NCBI GenBank assembly: GCA_900065925.1
Contig: LN890280.1
Coordinates: 302,451 to 366,450, forward strand
Length of the DNA: 64,000 nucleotides
Origin: Nitrosotalea devaniterrae
Lineage (GTDB): Archaea > Thermoproteota > Nitrososphaeria > Nitrososphaerales > Nitrosopumilaceae
Reading direction: 5' to 3'
The position numbers and the translations under genes were made by a program. A model generated the notes under the pieces. That model worked only from the letters and a program-made list of their open reading frames with translations, had not been told where the DNA came from and searched no databases. Shown here in pieces: positions 17,299 to 26,600 of the stretch (its first letter is position 1; each line of letters begins with the position of its first letter).

Positions 17299-18795
17299 AT
17301 GTTTGAAAAACTACGAAATGCATTTTCTATAGCGGCTAAAAGTTTTGGAGAAAAAGAATTAAAAGAAAAAGACGTAGAGGAAGTTTTGTTTGAGCTTGAG
17401 ATTGCACTGCTAGAATCTGATGTTGCAACCGAAGTCATTGATTCGCTAAAAGATGACCTAAAAAAACAACTGGTTGGTTCTACTGTAAATAAAGACAAGA
17501 TTGCAGAAGTTGTAAAACAAGAACTGCGAAAAAGCATCTCAAACATGTTTGATGGTGCAGGAAAAGTCGACATTCTATCTAATATTCAAAAAAAGAAGGA
17601 AAAGGGAGAACCATACATAATATCATTTATGGGCATTAATGGAACTGGCAAGACTACTACAATAGCAAAAGTTGCAAATTTTTTGAAGGAAAATAAATAT
17701 TCTGTTGTAATTGCAGCAGCTGATACCTATAGGGCAGGTGCAATAGAGCAGATAAGTGAACATGGAAAAAGGCTCAACGTCAAAGTGATTGCTCAAAACT
17801 ATGGTTCAGATCCTGCAGCAGTTTCTCGCGATGCAGTACTTTATGCAAAATCACACAAAATAGATTGCATCCTCATTGATACTGCCGGCAGAATGCAGAC
17901 AAGCAAAAACTTGATGGACCAAATATCTAAAATTAACAAAGTGGTAAATCCTGATCTCAAACTGTTTGTTGGAGATTCGTTGGCTGGAAACGACACTGTA
18001 AGTCAAGCTCGAGAGTTTCATAATTATACGAAATTTGATGGTGCCATACTTACAAAAAGCGATGCAGATGCACGTGGTGGAGCTGCAATATCAATTGTTA
18101 AAGTAACATCTAGTCCAATTCTTTACTTGGGTGTTGGCCAAGAATACAAGGACCTGAAATCTTTTGACAAAGATGTATTTTTGGAGTCTTTATTTGGTCC
18201 TGAACAAGTTGCTGAAGAGATAACAAAAAAAGTGGCAGAACCAAAACCAGAACCAAAAGTTGAACCAAAACCAGAACCAAAACCAGAACCAAAAGTTGAA
18301 CCAAAACCAGAACCAAAACCAGAACCAAAACCAGTTGAACCAAAAGTTGAACCAAAAGTTGAACCAAAAGTTGAACCAAAAGTTGAACCAAAAGTTGAAC
18401 CAAAAGTTGAACCAAAAGTTGAACCAAAAGTTGAACCAAAAGTTGAACCAAAAGTTGAACCAAAAGTTGAACCAAAAGTTGAACCAAAAGTTGAACCAAA
18501 ACCCGAAATTCATCAAGAAATATCTGATGAAGATCCATTTGCCGGGATTTCTACAAAAGATATCGAAAAATATTCTGACATTTTTGATGTACCGCCTCCA
18601 GAAAATGACAATCAAGCAAGGAAACTAGCTTCAGATATTAGAAAATGGATATCTGAAGGACGACCAAAAACTAAGAAAGATGATCCTAAACCAGAACCTA
18701 AAGTTGAATTAAAAACTGAAGAAAAAGAAATTGAAGAAACAAAAGATGAAAAGACTATAAAGAAACGTTCACTGTTTGGATGGAGGAAGAAATGA
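17299..18795 (+). CDS. ftsY: Signal recognition particle receptor FtsY with long repetitive C-terminal tail
   Basis: 498 residues. The NG GTPase that docks SRP-ribosome complexes at the membrane. N domain about 1-95. G domain with P-loop GINGTGKTT (112-120), DTAGRMQ (194-200) and TKSDADARGG (252-261). The NG core ends near residue 303. The remaining ~195 residues are unusual: a Pro/Lys/Glu/Val tract with 14 exact VEPK units, then a short segment (DEDPFAGISTKDIEKY... ARKLASDIRKWISEG) and a basic end ([11 protein letters not shown]). Bacterial FtsY extensions are N-terminal and acidic, so a C-terminal linker ending in a basic, perhaps membrane-contacting, peptide is notable. The last 4 nt overlap argF. 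Confidence 0.94.
   Translation: MFEKLRNAFSIAAKSFGEKELKEKDVEEVLFELEIALLESDVATEVIDSLKDDLKKQLVGSTVNKDKIAEVVKQELRKSISNMFDGAGKVDILSNIQKKKEKGEPYIISFMGINGTGKTTTIAKVANFLKENKYSVVIAAADTYRAGAIEQISEHGKRLNVKVIAQNYGSDPAAVSRDAVLYAKSHKIDCILIDTAGRMQTSKNLMDQISKINKVVNPDLKLFVGDSLAGNDTVSQAREFHNYTKFDGAILTKSDADARGGAAISIVKVTSSPILYLGVGQEYKDLKSFDKDVFLESLFGPEQVAEEITKKVAEPKPEPKVEPKPEPKPEPKVEPKPEPKPEPKPVEPKVEPKVEPKVEPKVEPKVEPKVEPKVEPKVEPKVEPKVEPKVEPKVEPKVEPKPEIHQEISDEDPFAGISTKDIEKYSDIFDVPPPENDNQARKLASDIRKWISEGRPKTKKDDPKPEPKVELKTEEKEIEETKDEKTIKKRSLFGWRKK
18334..18501 (+). repeat. 12-bp tandem repeat, 14 exact copies, inside ftsY
   Basis: Fourteen consecutive identical units of GTTGAACCAAAA, each encoding VEPK. They are preceded at about 18238-18333 by less regular EPKP/EPKV units built from the same words. 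The unit length is a multiple of three, so copy-number change would alter tail length without breaking the frame. Confidence 0.97.
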
Positions 18796-19706
18796 AAGTA
18801 AAAACAAAAGATCTACTCACACTAAATGAGCTGAGCAAAAATGAATTACTGGGATTAGTAAATGAATCTATCAAACTAAAGAAAGATCTTAAAAAAGGAA
18901 TTTGCAAACCACTTTTAAAAAATAAAACACTTGCAATGATCTTCCAAAAGCCTTCAACTCGTACACGAGTCAGTTTTGAAACTGGTGTGTTTCAATTAGG
19001 TGGATATGCTCTTAATTTGTCTGCAGATGATCTACAACTAAAGCGAGGCGAAACAATAGAGGATACTGCTAAAACTCTCTCACGATATGTTGACATGATT
19101 ATGGCTAGGGTGTATTCACATGATGAACTAGAAATTTTGGCAAAAAATTCAACGGTTCCTGTAATAAATGGACTTTCTGATTCATTTCATCCCTGCCAAA
19201 TACTGGCAGATCTTATGACAATCAAAGAGAAAAAGAAAAAACTTGAAGGATTGAAAATCGCATGGATAGGTGATGGAAATAATGTATGTAATTCCTTGAT
19301 TTATGGGTGCGCAAAAACATCTATTGATATCAGCATTGCAACTCCTAAAGGATACGAACCAAATTCTGCTGTAGTCAAAGAATCAAAAAAACTCGTAGAT
19401 GTCCAATTATTGAACGATCCAGTATTGGCAGTGAAAAATGCCGATGTGGTAGTAACTGATACGTTTGTGTCCATTCATCACCAAGTAACAGATCGCACAA
19501 AGGACTTTCTACCTAAATTCCAAGTAAATTCCAACTTGATGAAAAAAGCAAACCATGATGCAATCTTCTTACATTGTCTTCCTGCAAAAAGGGGACAAGA
19601 AGTTACAAGTGATGTAATAGATGGTCCACAATCTGTGATTTGGGATGAGGCTGAAAATAGACTCCATGCACAAAAGGCGCTGATGGCTTCACTGCTTCGA
19701 GTCTAA
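18792..19706 (+). CDS. argF: Ornithine carbamoyltransferase
   Basis: 304 residues. Makes citrulline from ornithine and carbamoyl phosphate (arginine synthesis). Carbamoyl-phosphate loop [14 protein letters not shown], then [11 protein letters not shown], ornithine/active-site HCLPAKRG and the C-terminal [13 protein letters not shown]. The ATG at 18792 overlaps the ftsY TGA by 4 nt. An in-frame ATG at 18780 would add four residues, but the ATGA junction is the more typical coupled start. Confidence 0.94.
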   Translation: MKVKTKDLLTLNELSKNELLGLVNESIKLKKDLKKGICKPLLKNKTLAMIFQKPSTRTRVSFETGVFQLGGYALNLSADDLQLKRGETIEDTAKTLSRYVDMIMARVYSHDELEILAKNSTVPVINGLSDSFHPCQILADLMTIKEKKKKLEGLKIAWIGDGNNVCNSLIYGCAKTSIDISIATPKGYEPNSAVVKESKKLVDVQLLNDPVLAVKNADVVVTDTFVSIHHQVTDRTKDFLPKFQVNSNLMKKANHDAIFLHCLPAKRGQEVTSDVIDGPQSVIWDEAENRLHAQKALMASLLRV

Positions 19707-19754
19707 CGTTTATAAGAGCTTCACCAAAATTTTTTGTAAATAGGCTTAGTACAT

Positions 19755-20243
19755 ATGGCATATTCACAAATATTACGCAGATCTCGAGACGAGAAGACGA
19801 ACTACAAGAAGAGAAGACATCTTCTTATGGGTAGACGTAACTTTATCACAGTTCAGATATCTAATGAAAATACTCTGGTACAAATTCACAAACCCGAAAT
19901 GGAAGGTGACAAGGTCCTTTCATCGGCTCATTCTAGATCGCTTCTAACTAAAGGCTGGAAGGGATCAAGAAAAAGCATACCTGCAGCATATCTTACTGGT
20001 TATCTTGCTGGAAAGAAAGCACTTGCAAGTGGAACAAAAGCTGCTGTACTTTATACTGGTACAAGAAAATATACTCAACGAATTGCAGCTGCATTGAAAG
20101 GAATAATAGATGCAGGTATCGAAGTCCCCGCAGACGCAGAAACTTTTCCATCTGAAGAGAGGATCAGTGGCAAGCATCTCAAAGTTGCAAACGAAATAGA
20201 CAAAATAAAATCTGCAATAGACAGCGAGGTTAAATCCAAATGA
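19755..20243 (+). CDS. rpl18: Large-subunit ribosomal protein L18
   Basis: 162 residues, binds 5S rRNA. Archaeal features are RRRSRDEKTNYKKR-like N-terminus and KGSRKSIPAAYLTGYLAGKKAL. First gene of a long operon through cbf5. A TATA-like gtttataag at 19708-19716 lies about 40 nt upstream, giving a short leader. Overlaps rps5 by 4 nt. Confidence 0.95.
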   Translation: MAYSQILRRSRDEKTNYKKRRHLLMGRRNFITVQISNENTLVQIHKPEMEGDKVLSSAHSRSLLTKGWKGSRKSIPAAYLTGYLAGKKALASGTKAAVLYTGTRKYTQRIAAALKGIIDAGIEVPADAETFPSEERISGKHLKVANEIDKIKSAIDSEVKSK

Positions 20244-20875
20244 GTAGAACAGAACAAAGATCAAGACCACCACGAAGAGAACCAGAACAAGTATGGACCC
20301 CAAGAACAAAATTGGGAACACTAGTGGCAACTGATAAAATTACATCCATGAAAGAAATTTATGAAAATGGTTATCGAATTCAAGAAGCTGGAATTATAAA
20401 AAAATTATTGCCGGGAATTAAAACTGAAGTAATTGATGTTGGAATTGTTCAAAAACAAACCACCAACGGTGAATATACAAGATTCAAGGCACTTGTTGCA
20501 GCAGGAGACGAAAACGGTTGGTTGGGAATCGGACAGGGAAAATCAAAACAAATGAGAATCGCAATTGAAAAGGCAACAAATCAAGCTTATCTTAATGTCA
20601 GTCCAGTAAAACTTGGCTGTGGTAGTTGGGAATGCAGATGTGAACAACCTCATTCCGTTCCATTCAAAATCAGAGGAAGAGGTGGAAGTGTAACAGTTGA
20701 AGTTATTCCAGGACCAAGAGGTCTTGGTCTTGTAGCTGGTGGAAATATCAGAAATCTCCTAAAATTAGCAGGTCTCAAGGATGCATGGACAAAAAGTACG
20801 GGATCAACAAATACAATGACATCAACATCACGAGCTGTCTTGGACTGTTTGAGACAAACATTTAGTCAGGGTTGA
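20240..20875 (+). CDS. rps5: Small-subunit ribosomal protein S5
   Basis: 211 residues. Double-stranded-RNA-binding-like N-terminal domain followed by the S5 C-terminal domain. Recognisable segments are GENGWLGIGQGKSKQMR-like (here DENGWLGIGQGKSKQMR), CGSWECRCEQPHSVPFKIRG and GGNIRNLLKLAG. Sits between rpl18 (4-nt overlap) and rpl30 as in other archaea. Confidence 0.95.
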   Translation: MSRTEQRSRPPRREPEQVWTPRTKLGTLVATDKITSMKEIYENGYRIQEAGIIKKLLPGIKTEVIDVGIVQKQTTNGEYTRFKALVAAGDENGWLGIGQGKSKQMRIAIEKATNQAYLNVSPVKLGCGSWECRCEQPHSVPFKIRGRGGSVTVEVIPGPRGLGLVAGGNIRNLLKLAGLKDAWTKSTGSTNTMTSTSRAVLDCLRQTFSQG

Positions 20876-20883
20876 ATGAAAAA

Positions 20884-21351
20884 ATGGGTAAAGCTTTCTT
20901 AATAGTTAGAATGAAAGGAACCGTCAACGTTCCATATTGGGCTGACACTACAATGGATCTTTTACATTTAGACAAAAGATACAGAGCTACAATAATTCCA
21001 GAAAAAGACAACACAAAAGGAATGCTTGATAAAATTAAACACTATGTATCTTGGCAAGAAATTGATGTATTCACTACAAAAGAATTATTAGAGAAAAAGG
21101 CACGCAAGGGTGGTTACCAAAAAATTACTACAGAAGATGTAACTAAACTCGGATTCAAAAGCACTGATGAACTTGCAAAATCTCTTGCAGACGGTTCTGC
21201 TACGCTATCTAAACTAAAACCACTAAAACCATGGTTTGCTCTATCTCCACCAATACACGGATTCAAACGAAATACAAAGAAGATGTATGGAGAAGGGGGA
21301 ATTCTTGGTAGTCACAAAGAACTCTTAGCACAAGTGAGGTTAATGATGTAA
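20884..21351 (+). CDS. rpl30: Large-subunit ribosomal protein L30
   Basis: 155 residues, the long archaeal/eukaryotic form. FLIVRMKGTVNVP at the start and LSPPIHGFKRNTKKMYGEGG towards the end are characteristic. ATG at 20884 is preferred. A TTG at 20872 overlapping the rps5 stop would add four residues. 1 nt from rpl15. Confidence 0.93.
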   Translation: MGKAFLIVRMKGTVNVPYWADTTMDLLHLDKRYRATIIPEKDNTKGMLDKIKHYVSWQEIDVFTTKELLEKKARKGGYQKITTEDVTKLGFKSTDELAKSLADGSATLSKLKPLKPWFALSPPIHGFKRNTKKMYGEGGILGSHKELLAQVRLMM

Positions 21352-21352
21352 T

Positions 21353-21775
21353 ATGCCAACACGCGCAAGAAAAACAAGAAAGTATCGAGGAAGTAGACAC
21401 TGCGGTTGGGGACAAATTGGCCAACACAGAGCAAGTGGTCACAAGGGAGGACTTGGTCAATCTGGTTTGCATAAACATCATTTCATCAGAATGCTAATGA
21501 CTGATCCAAAACACTTTGGTCATGATTCTACTCATCCGCCACATCCAAATCTTGTCCGTAAATGGGCTAGTGTAAGAGACTTGGATGATATCTTTGCTAA
21601 ATATGGAAAACAGGAAGGTGGAAAGAAGCTGATAGACCTTGTCGAACTAGGCTATGACAAGCTGTTGGGAGGAGGACAGACTGAAAATGCTTATGTTGTT
21701 AAGGTGGAAAAATTCTCTGCTTCCGCCGAAGAAAAAGTAAAACAATCTGGTGGAGAGGTGCAAGCAGTAGCGTGA
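21353..21775 (+). CDS. rpl15: Large-subunit ribosomal protein L15
   Basis: 140 residues of the archaeal L15/L27Ae type: RKTRKYRGSRHCGWGQIGQHR and GHKGGLGQSGLHKHH. The stop overlaps the GTG start of secY, the standard order at the end of spc operons. Confidence 0.94.
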   Translation: MPTRARKTRKYRGSRHCGWGQIGQHRASGHKGGLGQSGLHKHHFIRMLMTDPKHFGHDSTHPPHPNLVRKWASVRDLDDIFAKYGKQEGGKKLIDLVELGYDKLLGGGQTENAYVVKVEKFSASAEEKVKQSGGEVQAVA

Positions 21776-23211
21776 CAGCAGAAGAAGGTACAGCCTCTGC
21801 CGGTTTTCTAAAAACTATTATTTCAAAAGCCGAAGTCTATATTCCTCAAGTACCAAAACCAAAAAAGAAAATCCCACTTCAAGTCCGTTTGATGTGGTGT
21901 GGAATTGCATTATTCATTTACATGATAATGGGACAGACTCCTCTATACGGAGCATCAACACCATCTTTTGACTTTCTTGCATTTGCAAGAGTCATCTTTG
22001 CATCACAACAAGGTACCCTAATCGAACTTGGTATCGGACCAATAGTTACTGCAGGACTTTTGATGCAACTCCTAAAGGGTTCTGAGATTTTTCATCTTGA
22101 TTTTAAAAAGCCAGAGGACAGAGAGCTATACCAAACAGCAACCAAGATTGTTACTTACATAGTAATCATTGCAGAATCTTCATTGTATGGCATGGCAGTT
22201 TATGGCCCAAGAATGCCAAACCATGAAGCAATATTCATTCTGATAGGACAACTAATTGGCGCATCTGTCATAATCATGTTGCTTGATGAACTAGTCCAAA
22301 AGGGATGGGGACTTGGAAGTGGAATCAGTTTGTTTATTGCAGCAGGTGTGGCTCAGCAAGTAATTTGGAGTTTATTCAGTCCAGTTCCTGCTGGAGACGG
22401 AGGTCCAGTAGGTGTATTTGCAAATATCATACATGGAGCATTACACCATGATTTCACTAATCTCTTTTTCCGGTCTAACCAACTTCCTGGTATATTTGGT
22501 CTGTTCATAACTGCTGGAGTCTTGCTAATTCTTGTCTATACTCAGGGAATCAAGGTGGAAATACCAATCGTATCCACAAAATACAGAGGATTCTCAGCAG
22601 TATATCCAATCAAGTTGATGTACGTTTCCAACATTCCAGTCATCTTGGCCTCTGCTCTTACTGCAAACGCAGTGTTTGTTGGCCAAATCATGTGGGCTAA
22701 CTTTAATCCACGAAACGCAAACCCGTTCATGAATTTCTTGGGAATGTTTGATCCAACATCTCCATCCACTCCAACTGGAGGTATACTGTACTATGTAACC
22801 GCACCACGTGGACTTGATATCGTTGCATTAGATCCGACTAGAGCTGTTTTGTATATTTTATTCATGGTGGGAATCGTGGTTTTATTTGGTAGATTGTGGA
22901 TTGAGCTTGGAGGCCTTTCTGCAAAAAGTGCAGCTAAAAACTTACTTGATGCTGAAGTACAGATACCTGGTTTCAGACGTTCAAACCAACCTGTTGAAAA
23001 CCTGCTTCAAAAATACATTCCATCTGTTACTATAATTGGTTCAATCATACTGGGATTGTTAGCTGGTACTTCTGATGTACTGGGAACATTTGGATCAGGG
23101 ACAGGAATGTTGTTGACAGTTGATATCTTGATTAACTATTACAATTTACTTGTTCGAGAACGAGTCGAAGAAGTAATGCCTACCCTGGGTGCATTGCTTG
23201 GCAGAAAGTAA
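21772..23211 (+). CDS. secY: Preprotein translocase subunit SecY (Sec61-alpha)
   Basis: 479 residues with ten membrane segments. Forms the protein-conducting channel with SecE (9241-9426). N-terminal KKIPLQVRLMWCGIALFIYM enters helix 1. LIELGIGPIVTAGLLMQLL is helix 2. The large cytosolic loop KVEIPIVSTKYRGFSAVYPIKLMYVSNIPV is typical of SecY. Start GTG at 21772 overlaps the rpl15 stop. The 3' end overlaps adk. Confidence 0.95.
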   Translation: MTAEEGTASAGFLKTIISKAEVYIPQVPKPKKKIPLQVRLMWCGIALFIYMIMGQTPLYGASTPSFDFLAFARVIFASQQGTLIELGIGPIVTAGLLMQLLKGSEIFHLDFKKPEDRELYQTATKIVTYIVIIAESSLYGMAVYGPRMPNHEAIFILIGQLIGASVIIMLLDELVQKGWGLGSGISLFIAAGVAQQVIWSLFSPVPAGDGGPVGVFANIIHGALHHDFTNLFFRSNQLPGIFGLFITAGVLLILVYTQGIKVEIPIVSTKYRGFSAVYPIKLMYVSNIPVILASALTANAVFVGQIMWANFNPRNANPFMNFLGMFDPTSPSTPTGGILYYVTAPRGLDIVALDPTRAVLYILFMVGIVVLFGRLWIELGGLSAKSAAKNLLDAEVQIPGFRRSNQPVENLLQKYIPSVTIIGSIILGLLAGTSDVLGTFGSGTGMLLTVDILINYYNLLVRERVEEVMPTLGALLGRK

Positions 23212-23788
23212 GAGAATCGTAATTGTAGGAATCCCCGGTGTTGGAAAAACCACTGTCGTCTCACGAGTAGTAGAATTACTAAAGGAGAAAAGCATCAAGG
23301 TAAGCGTATCAATTTTTGGAACTGTAATGTTTGATGAAGCAAAAAAGAAGGGAGTTCAAAATAGGGACGATCTAAGAAAACTTTCTGTCAAAGAACAAAA
23401 AGAATTGCAATCAATGGCTGCAAAAACCATATCTTCTATTGATGATGATGTGATAATTGTGGACACTCATGCATTCATCTCCACAAAAGAGGGCTTTTAC
23501 CCAGGACTACCGTATAATGTTTTAGAGATTCTCAATCCTGATAGTTTTATCATGATTACAGCACGACCTGAAGAGATCTATAATAGAAGAATGACTGATA
23601 CTACAAGAACTAGAGACATTGTATCCATTGATGCAATAAAAAAAGAACTAGATGTCACAAGTGCGATGCTTTCTACTTGTTCAATACTCTGTGGTTCACC
23701 AATTAAGATGGTTCTTAACACTGAAGGTAAGGTTGATGAGGCGGCACGAGGCATCCTAAATGCAATGGGGTATAACAATGGAACATAG
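23198..23788 (+). CDS. adkA: Adenylate kinase (archaeal AdkA type)
   Basis: About 196 residues. Interconverts ATP, ADP and AMP. The P-loop GIPGVGKTT lies near the N-terminus, and GFYPGLPYNVLEILNPD plus RPEEIYNRRMTDTTRTRD are as in archaeal trimeric adenylate kinases. Start is uncertain: TTG 23198 is chosen because it gives the usual short lead before the P-loop, and GTG 23189 is possible. Both overlap secY. Its place after secY is the usual archaeal one. Confidence 0.92.
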   Translation: MAESKRIVIVGIPGVGKTTVVSRVVELLKEKSIKVSVSIFGTVMFDEAKKKGVQNRDDLRKLSVKEQKELQSMAAKTISSIDDDVIIVDTHAFISTKEGFYPGLPYNVLEILNPDSFIMITARPEEIYNRRMTDTTRTRDIVSIDAIKKELDVTSAMLSTCSILCGSPIKMVLNTEGKVDEAARGILNAMGYNNGT

Positions 23789-24395
23789 CATAATTTTTGA
23801 TTTCATAAATTCTCTGGCACTTCAGATACCAGGTCTGAGCAAAGGACCACTGGGAAGTGCAAATCCTATCGTAAAAGGAATGATTCCGTCTGCCTTTGGA
23901 ATCATGAGTATCTCTGTAGGCCTTAACTTGCTTAATGCACTGATAAAAAGAAAGATGGTTGACCAAGAAAAACTCAAAAGATTACTCAAAGAGACACGAG
24001 CCTGGCAAAAGGAAAGGATGGCTGCGTTCAAGTCAAAAGATCAGGCAAAGACAGACGAGCTCAATAAAAAATCTGCATACATGAACAAGATGAACATGGA
24101 GGTAATGCAGATGAATATGAGACCAATGATGATAACATTTCTTCCATTGATTTTGGTATTCTACTTTGTACTTCCACCATTATTCTCTTATACAGTCGCA
24201 ATAGCGCCAATCTCTCTGAACTTTATCCCTGGAGGATTTTTCGAGTTGACATGTACTGCGGCAAAAGTTGTATCGCAGCCGCAAATATGTCATCATGTAA
24301 ACGAGTTGTATTTTTGGGCATGGTATTTCCTTTCTTCTGCTGCCTTTAGTGGCATCATAATGAGAGTTACAAAAACTACAATGGATACAAGCTAA
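23778..24395 (+). CDS. EMC3/TMCO1-like membrane insertase (DUF106)
   Basis: 205 residues. One membrane segment near 30-50, a cytosolic helical hairpin rich in Lys/Met (KRLLKETRAWQKERMAAFKSKDQAKTDELNKKSAYMNKMNMEVMQMN-like region, about 60-105), then two more segments. This is the layout of archaeal Oxa1-superfamily insertases (Ylp1/EMC3 relatives). It probably helps insert short membrane proteins next to SecY. Lies between adk (11-nt overlap) and cmk, its conserved archaeal position. Confidence 0.88.
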   Translation: MEHSIIFDFINSLALQIPGLSKGPLGSANPIVKGMIPSAFGIMSISVGLNLLNALIKRKMVDQEKLKRLLKETRAWQKERMAAFKSKDQAKTDELNKKSAYMNKMNMEVMQMNMRPMMITFLPLILVFYFVLPPLFSYTVAIAPISLNFIPGGFFELTCTAAKVVSQPQICHHVNELYFWAWYFLSSAAFSGIIMRVTKTTMDTS

Positions 24396-24396
24396 A

Positions 24397-24981
24397 TTGC
24401 TTCGCTCAGTAATAATTTCTGGCCCACCGGCCATTGGAAAGACTACCATAGCAAAAGGACTGGGCCAAGAATTTGGTCTGAAATATCTGAGTGGGGGCGA
24501 TGTGCTAAAAGAGATGGCAAAAGATCAAGGCTTTGAGACTGACAACGATGATTTTTGGGACACTGAGGAAGGAATGCATTTTCTTAATATCCGAAAAGTA
24601 AACCCTGAGTTTGATAAGGAAGTTGACCAAAAACTAGAAAAAATATTCTTGACTGAAAATGTAATCATAACAAGCTACACGTTACCATGGCTTGTAAAAG
24701 ACGGAATCAAGGTCTGGCTTGCAGGCTCGCATGAAAACAGTGCCAAGCGAATGACCATGCGAGATGACATTTCAGTGCCTGATGCGCTTGAGATAGTCAA
24801 AAAAAGATATGATGAAAACAAAACGTTATACCACAAACTTTACGGTTTTAACTTTGGTGAGGACTTGTCTGTGTTCAATATTGTAATCAATACCGATGAT
24901 CTTGGACCTGACCAAGTTCTTGAGCAAGCAAAAAATGCGGTGAAAAAATACTATGACTCTCAAACAATTACAAAATCTTAG
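24397..24981 (+). CDS. cmk: Cytidylate kinase
   Basis: 194 residues. Phosphorylates CMP/dCMP. P-loop ISGPPAIGKTTIAKGL at the start, LSGGDVLKEMA and MTMRDDISVPDALE as in archaeal Cmk. Start TTG at 24397, 1 nt after the EMC3-like stop. Overlaps cbf5 by 29 nt. Confidence 0.9.
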   Translation: MLRSVIISGPPAIGKTTIAKGLGQEFGLKYLSGGDVLKEMAKDQGFETDNDDFWDTEEGMHFLNIRKVNPEFDKEVDQKLEKIFLTENVIITSYTLPWLVKDGIKVWLAGSHENSAKRMTMRDDISVPDALEIVKKRYDENKTLYHKLYGFNFGEDLSVFNIVINTDDLGPDQVLEQAKNAVKKYYDSQTITKS

Positions 24982-25951
24982 AGTAGTAGACCAAGACATC
25001 ACAAATGATGTCTATGGTACATATTATGACAAGAGATCAATTGAACAACTCTTAGAATACGGTTTCATTTTACTTGATAAACCAAATGGTCCGACAAGCC
25101 ATGAAACCGTATCCTGGGTAAAAAAAATACTGCATGTCCCAAAGGCAGGTCACAGTGGAACACTTGATCCCCAAGTCTCTGGACTCTTACCAATAGGTCT
25201 TGGGGAAGCAACCAAAGCCCTCATTGTATTATTGCTTGGACCAAAAGAATACCATGCACTTGGAAGATTGCATACGCTTCCACCAAAAGAAAAATTATCT
25301 GATGTGCTAAAACAACTAACAGGAAAAATATTCCAAAAACCGCCGCAAAGATCTGCTGTATCAAGACAAACTAGGATAAGACATGTGTATGAAATCGAAG
25401 TCATTGAACAAAAAGAACGACTGCTACTTCTTAGAATCTTATGTGAAGCAGGAACCTATGTGAGAAAAATTTTCTATGACATGGGAGAGATTCTCAGTGA
25501 AGGTGCAACAATGATTGAACTTCGAAGAACTAGGGTGGGACACTTTAACGAGGAATCTAATCTTGTAAAAATGCATGACCTAGTTGATGCATATGCATTG
25601 TGGAAAGAAAATGGTGATGATACAAAACTACGACGAATAATGATGCCAATAGAACTTACCCTCAGTGAAATAAAATCAGTTGTAATCAGAGACTCGGCAG
25701 TTGATGCGTTATGTCATGGAGCACAGCTTGCAATACCTGGAATTCTTGAAATCTCTCCTGGACTAAAGCGTGGAGATTTTGTTGCCATATATACACAAAA
25801 AGGTGAGGTAGTTGCTCTTGCAGAAGCCACCTTGACTGAAGATGAGATTGTTGAAAATACAAAGGGCTTTGCCTTTAAGATTAAGAGAATCATTATGGCT
25901 CCAAACACATACCCAAAAAGTTGGAGATCAAAGCCCGTAGTTAACAATTAA
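24953..25951 (+). CDS. cbf5: Cbf5/TruB-type RNA pseudouridine synthase
   Basis: 332 residues. Catalytic subunit of H/ACA RNPs, isomerising uridines in rRNA (and U55 in tRNA). Catalytic Asp72 in GHSGTLDPQVSG. The motif LLDKPNGPTSHETV precedes it and CEAGTYVRKIFYDMGE follows. A PUA domain occupies about 235-320 (VVIRDSAVDALCHGAQLAIPGI...KRGDFVAIYTQKGE). Last ribosomal-operon gene. Confidence 0.94.
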   Translation: MTLKQLQNLRVVDQDITNDVYGTYYDKRSIEQLLEYGFILLDKPNGPTSHETVSWVKKILHVPKAGHSGTLDPQVSGLLPIGLGEATKALIVLLLGPKEYHALGRLHTLPPKEKLSDVLKQLTGKIFQKPPQRSAVSRQTRIRHVYEIEVIEQKERLLLLRILCEAGTYVRKIFYDMGEILSEGATMIELRRTRVGHFNEESNLVKMHDLVDAYALWKENGDDTKLRRIMMPIELTLSEIKSVVIRDSAVDALCHGAQLAIPGILEISPGLKRGDFVAIYTQKGEVVALAEATLTEDEIVENTKGFAFKIKRIIMAPNTYPKSWRSKPVVNN

Positions 25952-25977
25952 AAAGGAACGAAATCAAATTTTCCAAG

Positions 25978-26427
25978 TTGATCCCAAAAGGTGCAGCCAT
26001 ATTTTTCATAGTAGGATTTGTTGCTGCAGGACTGCTAGGGGTTTATCTCTCACAGGTTGAAAATCAAATTCCAACACTTGTGTATGTAAATGGACCTTCT
26101 CTTACTATAATCCCAGATAAAATTAACTATCATTCTGGAGAGTCAATCCATATCAGAATAATAAATTCAGGAACAGTACAGTTGACATTTGCAGATTCAT
26201 CATATGGTCTTAAAATTGCGCAGCTTGATGGTACTGTGATATATGTCCCAGTATCTGTAAAAGTGGTTTCCAAGTTGGAGCCAAAAGAAGAGAAAGACTT
26301 TGTCTGGGATCAAATAAAATCTGATGGAAGCAAAACATACCAAGGAAGATACAAAATTATCTCAAGCACATATTCTGATTTTGGAGATGTGTTGCAAAAA
26401 TCTGTCACCATAAATATTTTGAAATAA
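25978..26427 (+). CDS. Secreted or membrane-anchored hypothetical protein, 149 aa
   Basis: N-terminal hydrophobic helix (about 6-25: AIFFIVGFVAAGLLGVYL) followed by an all-beta domain of about 100 residues with Ig-like character (YHSGESIHIRIINSGTVQLTF... YQGRYKIISSTY). Outward-facing by prediction. Start TTG at 25978, 26 nt after cbf5, so it may share that transcript. Function unknown. Confidence 0.75.
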   Translation: MIPKGAAIFFIVGFVAAGLLGVYLSQVENQIPTLVYVNGPSLTIIPDKINYHSGESIHIRIINSGTVQLTFADSSYGLKIAQLDGTVIYVPVSVKVVSKLEPKEEKDFVWDQIKSDGSKTYQGRYKIISSTYSDFGDVLQKSVTINILK

Positions 26428-26562
26428 TTTTTTTTAAATTATGAATTCCAAATATTTCTAGTAATTGATCATCTGTTATTCAGTAACTTAATATTAACTT
26501 CGACTAATAAAAAGAACATCTAATGAAACTTGGAATCATCTCAAATAACATGCAGTTCTACT

Positions 26563-26575
26563 GTTATAGTGTAAC
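26563..26575 (+). promoter_or_regulatory. Promoter region of sbtA with imperfect-spaced inverted repeat
   Basis: GTTATAGTGTAAC contains GTTA/TAAC arms and a TATA-like TTATAG 32-37 nt before ATG 26601. It could be promoter, operator or both. The 26428-26600 gap holds no other evident feature. Confidence 0.35.
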
Positions 26576-26600
26576 CTTTTCACGTTAGAGTGATTTTTCA

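Noticed and set aside
18334-18501. CRISPR-like regular repetition
   Set aside because: Units are 12 bp, contiguous with no spacers and in frame inside ftsY. No cas gene is present.
18110-18615. Reverse-strand open frames over the ftsY repeat (Leu/Val/Gln-rich and Phe/Trp/Asn-rich)
   Set aside because: They are low-complexity readings of the 12-bp repeat in other frames. FtsY on the + strand explains the DNA fully.
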